From: Amoebophrya sp. AT5.2 | Lineage: Eukaryota; Sar; Dinophyceae; Syndiniales; Amoebophryaceae | NCBI GenBank assembly: GCA_005223375.1 | Contig: RXOD01003904.1 | Coordinates: forward strand, 1 to 38,287 | Length of the DNA: 38,287 bases | Direction of reading: 5' to 3' | Shown here: in pieces, positions 11,331-22,100 of the stretch | Numbering within the stretch: position 1 is the first letter of the stretch | How the letters are laid out: every line of letters starts with the position of its first letter | Notes under the pieces: generated by a model | The model's input: only the letters and a program-made list of their open reading frames with translations | The model's database searches: none | Told to the model about the DNA's origin: nothing | Position numbers and translations under genes: made by a program

Positions 11331-12005
11331 TCGAAGTGTAGCGTTCAGCTTTAGATAGTGAAGATAGTTGTATAGGTTTAGGGATGGACTCGATGTTCCG
11401 GCGCTTTTAGCAAAACTACCTCTACTGTCTTCGTGCTTCTCGGTCTCCGTCTCGTCGGCGATTGAGGATGAAGGCGAAACAGAATCAACCAACGAGCAGG
11501 GAGCAACGACGAAAGTGTCTCGCTTTGTTTGCGACGATTGTAGGGGGACAGAAAGACTCACTGTGACAGCGAAGTAACACAAGTCTAGCCGTACTTCATC
11601 ACTCTTTCAATGCACCTACTGTCAAACTCATTCTGTGTCTTACCGTCGAGCCTCACTAAACTGCGTCTCGCACTCTCCGAGAGAAAAACAGAGGCCGAAA
11701 AACGATGTCTGCAGCAGGCCACTGAGTAGACGAGAAGCCTGGTCGTGGCGGGTGGTCGTCGACCATAACGTCGCTGTCATCTTACGACTTGCGTGTTCAA
11801 TTCATATATCCTACAACAAATTCAGATTGGTTTTTATGCTAGTACAGCTGCATCGTCCGTGTGTGGGCGACGCCACCGCTCATTTCTTTCGCATTCGCTT
11901 CATACGAATCATAAGCAAGTAGAACGAACCGCGCGGCATATTCTGCGGCTTCGCTAATCCACTTTCCTCGCCTTCTCGCGCGCCTGCTCGTCCGCGACTT
12001 CTTTA
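11331..12005. other. Intergenic stretch, no gene recognised
   Basis: About 675 bases between the hydrolase stop and the kinesin ATG. A minus-strand frame is open upstream of the kinesin ATG (to 11582) but has low-complexity content and no recognisable motif. It is better read as 5' UTR. Confidence 0.4.
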
Positions 12006-13166
12006 CTAGAGTTTCGACCTTCGTGTACTGCCATCCAGCACGTCCGGAGCTGTACCTGTAGCTACGTCAACCTGCTTCGCGAGGAAAGCGGGCTCCTGCC
12101 CGCCGATCCTCTTGTTGAAATCCGGTCGTTTCGCATCATCCGCCGCCGGTCCCAGCAACGCGTCGTACAGGGCCACTTTTTGTTGCATTTGCTCGACGAA
12201 CGTGATCAGTTTCTCCTGATTTTCCTCGCTTAACTCTTCCCACCTTGGTACACGGTGCGCATTCATCTTCTGTCTGTCGTCCTCCTCCGAGAAATCCGAG
12301 CCTCCAGGTCCAGTCGAGGAGGACCGCCTGCTTTCCTCGACCAAAAGCACGTCGCCGTAGTTGCCCTCGAGACCCATTCTACTCTTTTCGGGCCTCACCA
12401 CCGTGTCGGCTTCGTGAAAGATGGACAGACACGACAACTCCGGAAAGCGCGGGCGTCGCGCTTGCAGCCTGCCGGCGGTCGGAAAGCTGCTGTCGTGCGG
12501 AACCGCGGAGCTCAACGACACCACGAACCGGACGGTCGACAGCGGGCCCCAATTCTGCACGGGCCCTGCAGGCAACGCCGCAATTTTCCGATCCGCTGCA
12601 TCGCCGGCCAGCCCGTCGTACGTGACGCCCTTTATGTGCGGCAGCACGTCGCCGGCGTTCGCGATCAGGTCCGCGCGGACTCTCTCGCTGAAGCCCGCTT
12701 CGTATGCGTCCGCGGCGCGCTCGAAGTCGCCGCCGTAGCGCGCGCCGACGAAGTTGACCAGGTGGTGAACCACCATCCCCCCCTGCGAGAAGCCGAGCAG
12801 CCCGTCGAAGGGACCCTGTTCCCGGAACACCCGGCCGAGGTACCGCAGCGTCTCGGGAAAGCCCTCCCAGAACGTGGAAAACCGCAACGGCTCCGGAGTG
12901 CGGGACAGCACATGGTAGCTGGCCCACCTGTAAGAGGGGGCTCCGGAAGTAGTTGCGGTTGTTGATGGAGATGTCGTGGTGGTCCGTGGGTGTGATGTTA
13001 CGGCGGATGCTGATGTGTGGGGCCCGTCGACGCAGACGAACTCGAAACTATCGCGTAGGTACGCTCCGGCGCCAGCTCCTCCGAAGAGCCCCTCGAGACG
13101 CCGTCGCAGGTGGTCACCGGATTGCCCATACCCGTGCAAACACAAGACCCGAAGCTTGCGGAACAT
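12006..13166 (-). CDS. FSH1-type serine hydrolase (alpha/beta hydrolase)
   Basis: 386 residues from the ATG at 13164-13166. The frame continues upstream to 13253 but only with a TTG, so the inner ATG, right before the first strand MFRKLRVLCLHGYGQSG, is preferred. The family pattern is clear: oxyanion-loop HGYGQSG near residue 12, nucleophile elbow LLGFSQGG near 126, acid-residue strand LSIFHEADTVV near 252, and a probable catalytic His in NAHRVPRWEEL near 302. FSH1/OVCA2-like enzymes are small cytosolic carboxylesterases of poorly known substrate. The protein is longer than the usual 220-280 residues because of inserts: a Thr/Ser-rich loop after the first strand, an Arg-rich stretch before the acid strand, and a Ser/Gly/Asp-rich loop before the His. 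No intron was needed. The C-terminal tail after the hydrolase core is unassigned. Confidence 0.85.
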   Translation of the reverse strand: MFRKLRVLCLHGYGQSGDHLRRRLEGLFGGAGAGAYLRDSFEFVCVDGPHTSASAVTSHPRTTTTSPSTTATTSGAPSYRWASYHVLSRTPEPLRFSTFWEGFPETLRYLGRVFREQGPFDGLLGFSQGGMVVHHLVNFVGARYGGDFERAADAYEAGFSERVRADLIANAGDVLPHIKGVTYDGLAGDAADRKIAALPAGPVQNWGPLSTVRFVVSLSSAVPHDSSFPTAGRLQARRPRFPELSCLSIFHEADTVVRPEKSRMGLEGNYGDVLLVEESRRSSSTGPGGSDFSEEDDRQKMNAHRVPRWEELSEENQEKLITFVEQMQQKVALYDALLGPAADDAKRPDFNKRIGGQEPAFLAKQVDVATGTAPDVLDGSTRRSKL

Positions 13167-13704
13167 GCTCGAATTCGAAAGAACGATCAGGATAGGAAGA
13201 CACGACTCGAAGATTCTGCTCTCGCGGAAATCTGTATCTGGGTGGATGATCAAAAAAAAACTACTAACTCCTGGCTGTAGTAGTGCGTGTCGTCCGTGTG
13301 GTCATTGATTTACCCGCCTCACGCTCAACGTCTTAAATAGAAACGAGTTTTTCTTTTTTATCAATCAACCACGAGCTCATCTTTTAATACAGAAAGCAAG
13401 GGCGTCGACGCCGAGCGCCAGCTGTGCCCGGATCCGGAACCGCGACCGCGTCATTTATACCTAGTAGAGGAGTACGATCGCCGCGATTAAAACAGAGCAG
13501 CAGGGAGTGTAGGACGATCCAACACACGATTCAATGACCTTCATTTTTGCTGGAAGTGGAACATCAATCTGCAAGTAAAGCGTCTGGGTCTGCGGCCTTT
13601 TCGTCACCTCGTTTGACCTTGATCGATGGCTGCTCACACGAACTCAACATTCCACTGCAACATCAATCCTACATCAGGTACCTGCTCCATAGCTGTTTCA
13701 TAAA
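13167..13704. other. Intergenic stretch, no gene recognised
   Basis: About 540 bases between the hydrolase ATG and the dehydrogenase stop. Short frames only and several AT-rich runs. No repeat or RNA gene seen. Confidence 0.4.
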
Positions 13705-15528
13705 TCACTCCAAAATTTCGTTTTCGATTGTTTCCAGGATGGAGCACCATTCCGTTTCTGGCGTTCCTTGTTCCCCCTCTTTTTCCGCAGCCAGTTTCAC
13801 GGCTGCCATTTGCGCCTCCACGTGCGCCAGCACCGTGTCGAGGATCGGCAGCGCCGGCTTCGTCGAGGACGTCCGCCCGCCACTGCCGGGGGGCAACGGG
13901 ACCGCTCCGCCCGTCTCCAGCCCCAGCTGCAGCCTTTTCATGAGAGCCAGGTCCTTTTTCGCGACCTGCAGGTCCGCGCCGATGGGTTTTCTGCGGAACT
14001 CACGGTGCACCATCTTCTTCGCGTACACGTCGGCGATCAGGCCCGGCAAGACGCCGCCCTGCGTAAAGTCCAGCAGCCGGTCCCGCTCCACCCCCGCCGC
14101 GTCTAGGAGGCAGAGGCACTCGCCCAGTAGCTCGCCCATCCCGTAAACCAGAAAATTGGTACAGATCTTGTACTTCGCCGAGGCCGTGCAGTCCAGCCTG
14201 CTCACGACGCGAGAGAGCTTTATCGAGAAAGAGCGAGGGGCCGTCCGACGGTTGATGGGGTGGAGGCCGAGGAGGCGGAGGCCAAGGCCAACGTCAACGA
14301 ACTGCAACTGCTCAGCTATAACGTTTGTTATATACTCAGTGGCGAGTGCTGCGAGAAGTGAAGGCTTGGAAGTAGTAGGGTGCGAAGCCAACGCCAAAAC
14401 TACATGGCCACACAGCTCCTGGGCCAAATGGAGTAGCGGCCTACTTCTACATCTACTCATGCCTCAGATCGATCGCCTACTACTACGCCGATGATGGTGC
14501 AATTGCAAACTACCGAATGTGAAATTTATCCCAAAAAATGAAAATCGAGGAAAACAATGAATATCGTAAAGTTGGTGCATCGGTCGCACGACCCGCCGCC
14601 ACGAAATCGAAATTATGGATGAAAGGGAAGATAAAAACCCATTCTCCCACCTAAGCCTTGCAAACGGGGGCGTGATCGAGTGCGCCACTTGTTGTGCGGC
14701 GTCGGGGTCCTCCGACGCGATCCAAGCGCAGAGCATTCGCTTCGTTGCGTGCTCAGGGCGGCCGGTGACGGAACAATTCACGAACTGGACGTCTTTCGAT
14801 CCCCCCGCGCGGTCGTTCAAGAGCTGAACGGTAGAGGGCGACAGCGTCGCACAGTTCACCAGCAGCAGGTTCGCAAGCTTCCCCTGCTTGTTCCCCTGGA
14901 GGTGCCCGTCACGTGGAGTCGATGAATCAAGGATCATTCTATCCTGATCCGCAATATTTTTTCCGTCCGTTGCGCTTGCGGATGGTGGAGGTGGTGCAGC
15001 TCCCTCTACTACGGCAGCAGCTCCAGCACCAGCGCCAGCCGATGCACCCTGGCATTGTTCCCCCGCCGACGAACTACGAAGTGGGTCCAGACTCTGTTCG
15101 TGCTCGGCCAGCTCTCCTCGGCGCTGCCGCGCTTCGAGATTGCCGAAAACCTCTTCTCCCTCCTCCTCCTCGGCCCCCGCATGAGGCTTCGACGCCTCCT
15201 TGAGGGACATTTCGATCATGTGGGAGCGGCCTTTCTCGTCCCACACGTCGCAAATCTGGGTTACCGCCGCAAGCGTCGGCTCGTCGGAGAGCAGCATGCA
15301 GATGATGACGTGACACCTCCCCACCAAGTCGGCCAGCTCCTCGTGGCAGAAGATCTTCTGCTTGTTCCGCCGGTCTCGCTTCACGAGGGCGAGAATCTCG
15401 TCCCTCGCGAGAACAGCCTTGGAGTGGGTGCGGTTGTACAGGTGGACTTCCTTGAAATTCCCATGCTCGGCGAGGTTCCTCGCCATGGGAAAGCCCATGG
15501 CACCCACACCGACGAAACCCAAATTCAT
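13705..15528 (-). CDS. 3-hydroxyisobutyrate dehydrogenase-like NAD(P) enzyme, two exons
   Basis: Exons 15528-14651 and 14197-13705 are joined across a 453-nt GT-AG intron; phases close to 457 codons including the stop. The N-terminus is a Rossmann dinucleotide fold, MNLGFVGVGAMGFPMARNLA (G-x-G-x-x-G). HVIICMLLSDEPTLAAV follows, then the substrate-region strand FVNCSVTGRPEHATKRMLCA. Exon 2 supplies the helical domain with TASAKYKICTNFLVYGMGE, carrying the K-x-x-x-N catalytic pair of the beta-hydroxyacid dehydrogenase family, and VAKKDLALM. Members oxidise 3-hydroxy acids (valine breakdown) or reduce succinic semialdehyde; the substrate here cannot be told. A poly-acidic, Ala/Gly/Pro-rich insertion of about 100 residues (roughly 115-215) sits before the strand LLLVNCATLSPSTV; it is absent from ordinary members and probably disordered. 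About ten residues expected at the exon join seem short, so a small extra exon cannot be excluded. Confidence 0.82.
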
Positions 15529-15907
15529 TTCTTACTACTTTAACATACGATGAAGAATTACTGTGCTTTTGTTTTTTTTCTCGTCGCGTGAGACTGGATC
15601 GCGGGCACGACCCCCTTCGATCTCTTTCTTACAGTTTCTTTGAATGGAACGCTGAACGCATACGACCAAGTGTTGAAAGGAACGCTGGCGAGCGCTGAGA
15701 TAGCACCCGAAGTAATACGTCGAAGATGCATAGCAGTGTTCGTAGTGATGTCAAGTTATGCTGGTGGGAACGCACGACCGCCAGCGCTTGTTTTGCACCT
15801 CACCTTACTGGTGGCAAGCGTCGACCGGGAGGTCAAGCTGGTGGTCCTGGCCGTGCCTTATCATGCCTCGACTTCTTTACATACATTCCGAATAAGTGTC
15901 GTCCTGA
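15529..15907. other. Intergenic stretch, no gene recognised
   Basis: About 380 bases between the JmjC-like stop and the dehydrogenase ATG. Nothing recognisable on either strand. Confidence 0.4.
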
Positions 15908-18364
15908 TCACGTGGGCGGCTGTGACATGCCTTCGCTTAGTTTCCTCGAAATGAGTGCAAGCACCTCCGGATCGGTCGCAGCGTGCAACAAACGGTCGGC
16001 CGCCTCGCCGAGCGGGCAGTCGTAATCTTCTCCACCTTCCATGCCAAAGTGCGTCGCCACCCCAAACAGCTCCGTGCATCGCGTCATCTGCCCGTCTCGT
16101 CGCGGCCGACGCAAAGCGTTAGTACTCTTACTACGGCCTTTCGCTTTATTCGTTGATGTCCTCATCTCTGCTGCTGGAGGAGCCTTCTTCCGTTTCCTCT
16201 TGTTCCTGCACGTGCCATCAAGCTGATCGCTACCCGAGGACTGTCCACCAGCAGCCTCAAGAACATCAGACTCCGCCCCTGCTTCAGAACAATCAGAGGA
16301 GGACGAGGACGTCGGCGCTTCTTCTAGAGACCACGGCGGGCACCGGTGCCTTCTCCCCGCTTGGTCCTTCCTTTTGTTCAGATTCAGTCCCACGACCCCC
16401 GCACCCCCCGCCGCACCCCCCTGCTCCAAGTGCTCGGCGTAACGCGTCGCCAGTGCGCCCACGAGGCAGCGGCAGAGGCTCTCGGTTTTTTTTGCGTGGG
16501 AGTCAAGGGAGTGCGGCACCCACTGGTTCAGCGCGAGGCAGGCTTTGTCCACCGCGATAGTAGCGTGCCACCAGTGGCGGGGAAGAAACAAGAGGTCCCC
16601 AGGGTTCAGCAACACCGTCAGGGGACGCTGTAGTTGCATCTCCAACAAGAGGCTGGCCTCGCTCGGTGGCGCCGCCGCGAGAGGTCGTTGCTCAGGCGGG
16701 TCCTGCTGCTCGCAGTCTTCCATAGTCACGTCCTCGTCGACATGGTCTTCTTCGTCGATGACGCCGCTGGTGCTAGTGTCGTCTTCGTGTTGCCGTTGCT
16801 GTTGTTGCTGTTCTTGCGCTGAACAAGATGCGCGCTCCCACGACGTCGACCGAAGCTGCGGGCTCTTGGTTTTTGTTTTGGTCGCTTTGCCCCCCGCAAT
16901 GCCAGCCCTTCCACCTCCTGGAACTCCCTGAAACCGCGGGTCGTCCCCTTTAACATCCTCCTCGTCCAGCTGCGGGATCTTCTTGGACAATCGTCTCCGT
17001 TCTCTGTCGATGAGTCGGTAGCTTTCGACGTACTCGGCGAGCGAGTCACCGACGGCTCCGTGCGAGAAGACGGTGGTTTCTTCGAACGGCAGGCGCGTCT
17101 CCGGCATCAAGACCTCCACGCGGCTGGTGCCAACTTCCGCAGCAGGAGCTGGAGCGTTTGGTGGGAAGAGCAGCCACCGCTTCCGGCCGTGGAGCTGGAG
17201 GATGTAATTGGTGCCAGTGGTGTCGTAGTGCAATCGCGAGCTGCTTCCCGCCGTGCCCGCCCACAGGCAGGGGAGCGACTCGCCCAAAAGTAGCTGCGCT
17301 TCATCCTCTTCTTTGTTGTTGTTCTCCCCCACGAACAACTGCCTCTGATGGTGTTGTTCCGGAAGTAGATCTGTTTTTTTGATCATCGATTCTTGACTTC
17401 GACTTCTAGTACAAGAACTTCGGTGCTTCCTCACTACTGGACGAAACAGCTTCGCCTGGAGCAAGCGCGCCTTCCGTCGTTGATCGGCGGAGAAGTCAGC
17501 GTCTTCCACGCCCCCTCCTGCCCCCGCCGCTCCACAGGGTCCGCAGGCTTCGTCCAGCTGGCAGTAGTCCAGGTATCTCGCCGTCGAAGCTGAACTTGCT
17601 CTTGCAGGTCCTCTTGCAGTACGATAGCTAGACTCGCAGCTGTCCACCGACGACGTGTCGCGGCGCAGAATGGCTTCCACGAACTTCCTGATCCGCACCT
17701 GCTTGGTCTCGCAGGCGGTCTCCCATGGCTGGAGCTCCTCCCAAAACGCGGCGTCCTCGAACAACGCGACCTCCATCCGCTCGTGGTCCTCCTCCTCGCG
17801 GCCGCTGGAGGTGCAGTTGGACATGTTGGAGGACAAGGAGGACGTCGGCGAAGGGAACGCCTTCTCATCTACAACAACGGGTAGGGGTACTGATGTTGTA
17901 GTAGTCGTGAATGGGTTCAGCTGAGGACCAGTTCCATCCACTTCGTCTACTTCGCCGTCGAGAACCAACAGACCACTGCTCAGGCTGGAGGTGGAGACGT
18001 CCTGCTGTTCCACTTTAGATGGAGATTTTACATGTGGCCGACGAAATTTGCGACGCCACTGCCGCAGCTTTCCCACCGCGGATTGCGGAATGGCGTCAAG
18101 GACTTCGCGAACGACCGCGGCGCACTCGTTCGCCCTCGCCGCGTCGGCCCCCAAAAATCCTTTGCGGACGGTCGCTGCATCAGGTTCAGACGAGCCTCCG
18201 AGGTAGCGGCGGACCACGTAGGGGGAAAATTCACACACCTCCACCTCGTGTTCGTGTTCGAGAGCTGTTCGAGAGGTCGTCCGGGAAGTAGTTTCCACCT
18301 CTGGGAGAGAAACTACTGCGTCCCGGACGACCTCTCGAACGTCGGCCAAAAAGGCAGGCACCAT
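15908..18364 (-). CDS. JmjC/cupin_8 Fe(II)/2-oxoglutarate oxygenase-like protein
   Basis: 818 residues from the ATG at 18362-18364 as one open frame. The jelly-roll core has SSRLHYDTTGTNYILQLHGR followed by KRWLLFPP, giving the metal-binding H-x-D near residue 378. After a long insert, NPGDLLFLPRHWWHATI near 598 holds the distal His, followed by ALNQWVPHS. This is the cupin_8/JmjC pattern of protein hydroxylases and demethylases such as the JMJD7 and HSPBAP1 relatives. All three iron ligands are present. About 200 residues between the two halves are low-complexity (acidic, Gln-rich), as are the N-terminal linker and the basic C-terminal tail (RNKRKRKKAPP), which could be a nuclear signal. The N-terminus holds the inverted repeat 18267-18340. 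Upstream small exons are possible (see 18420-18786). The target is unknown. Confidence 0.8.
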   Translation of the reverse strand: MVPAFLADVREVVRDAVVSLPEVETTSRTTSRTALEHEHEVEVCEFSPYVVRRYLGGSSEPDAATVRKGFLGADAARANECAAVVREVLDAIPQSAVGKLRQWRRKFRRPHVKSPSKVEQQDVSTSSLSSGLLVLDGEVDEVDGTGPQLNPFTTTTTSVPLPVVVDEKAFPSPTSSLSSNMSNCTSSGREEEDHERMEVALFEDAAFWEELQPWETACETKQVRIRKFVEAILRRDTSSVDSCESSYRTARGPARASSASTARYLDYCQLDEACGPCGAAGAGGGVEDADFSADQRRKARLLQAKLFRPVVRKHRSSCTRSRSQESMIKKTDLLPEQHHQRQLFVGENNNKEEDEAQLLLGESLPCLWAGTAGSSSRLHYDTTGTNYILQLHGRKRWLLFPPNAPAPAAEVGTSRVEVLMPETRLPFEETTVFSHGAVGDSLAEYVESYRLIDRERRRLSKKIPQLDEEDVKGDDPRFQGVPGGGRAGIAGGKATKTKTKSPQLRSTSWERASCSAQEQQQQQRQHEDDTSTSGVIDEEDHVDEDVTMEDCEQQDPPEQRPLAAAPPSEASLLLEMQLQRPLTVLLNPGDLLFLPRHWWHATIAVDKACLALNQWVPHSLDSHAKKTESLCRCLVGALATRYAEHLEQGGAAGGAGVVGLNLNKRKDQAGRRHRCPPWSLEEAPTSSSSSDCSEAGAESDVLEAAGGQSSGSDQLDGTCRNKRKRKKAPPAAEMRTSTNKAKGRSKSTNALRRPRRDGQMTRCTELFGVATHFGMEGGEDYDCPLGEAADRLLHAATDPEVLALISRKLSEGMSQPPT
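18267..18340. repeat. Coding-region inverted repeat near the start of the JmjC-like gene
   Basis: Arms 18267-18286 and 18321-18340 are perfect reverse complements of 20 bp. They are extended by 18287-18294 pairing with 18310-18317 after a 3-nt bulge. The loop is about 15 nt. Both arms are read through in frame (VREVVRDAVV and ETTSRTTSRT). Confidence 0.93.
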
Positions 18365-18419
18365 ATTACCCGTAGACCGGTGACCCCGATTGCTGATCCG
18401 GGGGGATTCGCGCGTTCAC

Positions 18420-18786
18420 AAGGACATCTTCAATTCTGCGGAGGATCTGGACGCTGGCGCTCGTCATGTTCTTGTGTTGCTGTTCTTCATCAATCCGCTG
18501 GTACTACTTTTAGTTTTAGCTGGTGGTAGTCTCTTCGGTCTTCGTATGGAAGAACCAGAACCGAGGTGCGTATACTGATAATTCATCTGCGGACCGGCAA
18601 TCCACGGGGAAGGAACAAGACCACTGCTTCTACCTTCATCGAAAAGAGAAGTGGAATTGGAAACGTAGTGCTTCACAACTTCTAGACAAGACCACACTCC
18701 TTCTCCTTTCGCACCTGGCCCGGGATTTAATGTTGAAGGACATCTTCAATGGTCGCGGCATCGGCAACCCACTGCACCTTCGCCAT
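18420..18786 (-). other. Possible extra 5' exons bounded by a 15-bp direct repeat
   Basis: Reading leftwards, an ATG at 18784-18786 opens MAKVQWVADAATIEDVL, ending in the 15-mer at 18736-18750. The identical 15-mer at 18420-18434, also in the IEDVL frame, continues as VNARIPPDQQSG. Collapsing the repeat would give one smooth open frame, the layout expected of an intron or insertion flanked by a direct repeat. No GT-AG pair fits at the repeat, and I could not find an in-phase join from there into the JmjC-like frame, so this stays a hypothesis. Confidence 0.25.
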
Positions 18787-19184
18787 CTTATTTTGCCTTC
18801 TCGTGATCATAGAGTTGGTTTTTCAATTTTTTCAGATTCAGATTCTCAAAAGCTTCGGAGCAATTTATTAATTTATTAGTCCCGATCCATCGATACAAAG
18901 TATAGTACTTATCTCAAAAAAAAACCAATAAAGTATACGACATGCATGAAACTCGGCGTCGGCCTCGAGAGCTGGAATTCTATGGATTTGTTTCGATCTC
19001 CTCGTCTGGGGCAAGATACAGCTACTTTCATATTTTTTTACGCAGCAGTCTGCACTTTGCCGCCACAGCCACTTCAAAATCAAAGAACTACAACTTATTT
19101 AAAATATGTTGTTCTTTTTCTTTCATACTGTTTCGCGATCGCGCCACGAACTGGGCACTGCGCGTCCGCCTCCACAACAGTTCT
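18787..19184. other. Intergenic stretch, no gene recognised
   Basis: About 400 AT-rich bases between the FGE-domain gene stop and the possible JmjC 5' exons. Nothing supported. Confidence 0.35.
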
Positions 19185-22100
19185 TCAGGAGCTGGAGCAA
19201 CATGGGTGATTTTCTACTTTTTTTTCACAGGTACCGCAACTGGATTGATGCAGCTTGTCCCTTTTATCTTCATCGTCATCTCCATACGAACCACCTCCGC
19301 CCCGTCGGGACGAGCTGTACCCAGGTTTCTTCTCCCCGTCCCCGGTTCCCGAGCCCTCCCGGCGATCTCCACCGGGCGCGCCCCTCCATCCCCACGACTG
19401 TTTCTGTTCCTCTCTCCCATCGGACTCCTTTCTGATTTCGTGCTCGCTCTCTTTGACGCAGGAGGAGCGCCGTGCCCCTCCACCTGACCCCCTCTCCACA
19501 ACATCCTCGTCGAGCACGTAGCCGTCCTCGCACTTCGCACATACCTGCCTCTGGCCTCCGCCGAACACGTCGCAGACCTTCGTCCTGCAGTGCGGAATGT
19601 CTTCTTTCGCCTTCTTTCTCCTCGCTGGTGTCTCCGCGACGAAGTCCGCGACGCAGCGGAAGCTGATCATGGCGGAGCGGGAGACGCCCGGCGGCCCGAC
19701 GAGAAAACTGTTGTACTCCTCCACCTGGTCGATCCGCGGCAGACACCACCAGCACTTCGCCGCGCGGTAGAAACTGCCGCCCAGGACCGCCGCGCGGCTC
19801 ATCCATTTGTCCTCGAACACGTCCGACCACTGCCACAGGAACTGGAACAGGTTTCGCACCCCCGTTTTGGGGGCCTTATCCTTAAACGCGTCCACCCGCA
19901 CGGAGGACATCGCGTCCTCGTGGTCGAAGAAAGGTGTGTCCGTGTGCTGCTCTGGAGCCGTGTACCAGTCAGCCTCGGTTTCCAAAAATTTCTCCGGGTC
20001 GCTCGCCGCCTGCGCCTCGTGGAGGCCGCGGGCCGCATACATCCACTCCCACATGTGCGGGAGTCGCATGTTGTAAAACCGGCAGAACTTCTGCGCCTCC
20101 CACGGCGTCACCCACCGCACCGGCTGCTTCTCGGCCCCTTTTGCAAACGTCCGCCGCACTTCATCTCTTGCTTTCACTTTCCGCGTCCAGTGCCTCAAAA
20201 AGATCGTGTCCGCGTCCTCGACGCCGTCTGGACCCGTAGCTGACCGCGGCTGTACCAGGAGCATATCTGCGAACTCGCCGCTTTCCTCGATGAATTTCTG
20301 AAACATCTGGTTGGTCACCAGCGTTTCGTGCATCAGGAAGGGTTTAACGTACAGGTGCGCGGCGTGCTGCAGCTGCGGCACGGCCTCCCAGGGCAGCTGC
20401 TCGCCGAATCCTGCGTGCTGCAGACCCTTTCCGACGACGTCTGGTCGTACGCTCAGGTCGATCGTCTCCTTCTTCCACCGGTCGGCAGCGTAATAGGTGC
20501 CCTCGATCATCCGCCCACACATGTGGAACCGGAACCAGTTGTAGCCCACCTCCCCACTCCCGCTCACCTCGAGCACACGGGCGCCCGCGCGTTCCTCGTA
20601 CCGCGATCGATACGCCGCATCGGCCCACCCCGGGCAGGACTGCTGATTCGCAGTGGTCATGTGCTGCGTGACCGGAAACCACGCGGGCGTTTCGGCGAAG
20701 TCCCACAGCGGCCGCTCCGTCACGAGCTGCATTTTCTTGAGACACTTCTCCAGCTTCTTCGGCGCGTTCTCGTCGCCGAAATAAAGCAGCAAAGCGGACA
20801 GCCCGTTGCGCTCCACCGGAAACCGCTTGACGCGCGCCTCCTCGCCCGCAACTGTGTAATCCGCACGCGAAAGCACCTTCCCCCGATACGCGTCGACGAA
20901 CACCGGTTTTCGTTTACCTCCGCTCCCCGCAAGTCCGGTCATGTCCAGGCCCTTCAGCACGAACTCCGGCACGCGGTCGAACCCGTCCACGTTTTCGTCT
21001 TCGTAGTTGATGAAGAGCCAAAGCCGGTGCTGCACCGTCGAGAATTCGCTCGCGTGCGCCAGTTGTTTATCACGACTATTTTCATCTCCAGTTCCACCCG
21101 AGGAGAAAATCACCGGCACGTAGGGCCGCCACCGCCACTTTCTGAAGTTCGCGTCCGTGCTCCGATACGGGTTCGTCACGACGTCTTTGAAAAAGCGCAG
21201 AATAGACGAGTGGCGCCGCAGGAGTTCGCCCTCTCGCGGGCCGATCAGGTTCACGATCTGCCACACCGTCTCCCAGCTCTCGTACGCAAGCCCGTTCCAG
21301 AATACCTCCAGGATCGCCTTTCCCCTGCACCGGTTCGCCCACCGCTGACAAATCGCCCCGTGCCACTTTCCGTTCGTGATCGCTTTCTGCCCGTACGCCC
21401 GCGGCGCGGTGAGTTTTGCCGTGATTGCGCAGCCGTTCCCTGCTCCACCCCCGGGATCCATGTACCGCCAGCCCCCCGTGTGCAGCGACAGATCCCCCGG
21501 CCCCTTGCAGCTAAAGCCCCATTTTCCCCAGTGACAGTCCTCGTTCACTTCGTCCCCCACTTCCGACAGCTGTTTCTCGGGCTCCAGCGCGGGCACCCGC
21601 CCGTGGTTCGCCTTCACGATCTGGTCGAACGCGTGGCGCGGCCAGAACTGCCTCGTGTCGCCGTTGATGCCGTCCGCGTTCGTTTCCCGCAGAAACTCGC
21701 CCCAGGCCTTCGCGTGCCAGTCGTCCTCCTTCGTCCCCGACGTTTTCCCGTCCTCTGTGCGGACGCGGCTCGTTCCATAGTCCCACGGCTGGATGGCGAA
21801 CAGCACCTTCACGTTGTGCTCGTGAAACTCGTCGACCAATTTTCTGCACCAGTGCCCCTCCCGCCCCCCGCAGCTGTCGTGGTACATCTGGAACAGGTTG
21901 CGGTTGTCGGCCCCGATGTTCGGGTACCCCGGCCACAACAGAACGCTGTCGATGCCCCCGTGCCGCTCCTCCAAATCGCGCAAAAACCGGCGCACCGTGA
22001 AGCCGCCGCGTTGGAGGATCTTTCCCGTCTTCTCGTCTTTTGTCTCCAGAGTCCGGTCGTACAGCGTGCGCGCGTGCATCATAGTCTGCGGCTGCGCGAA

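Noticed and set aside
13167..13253. N-terminal extension of the FSH1-like hydrolase
   Set aside because: The frame is open but begins with TTG, and the family fold starts at the inner ATG.
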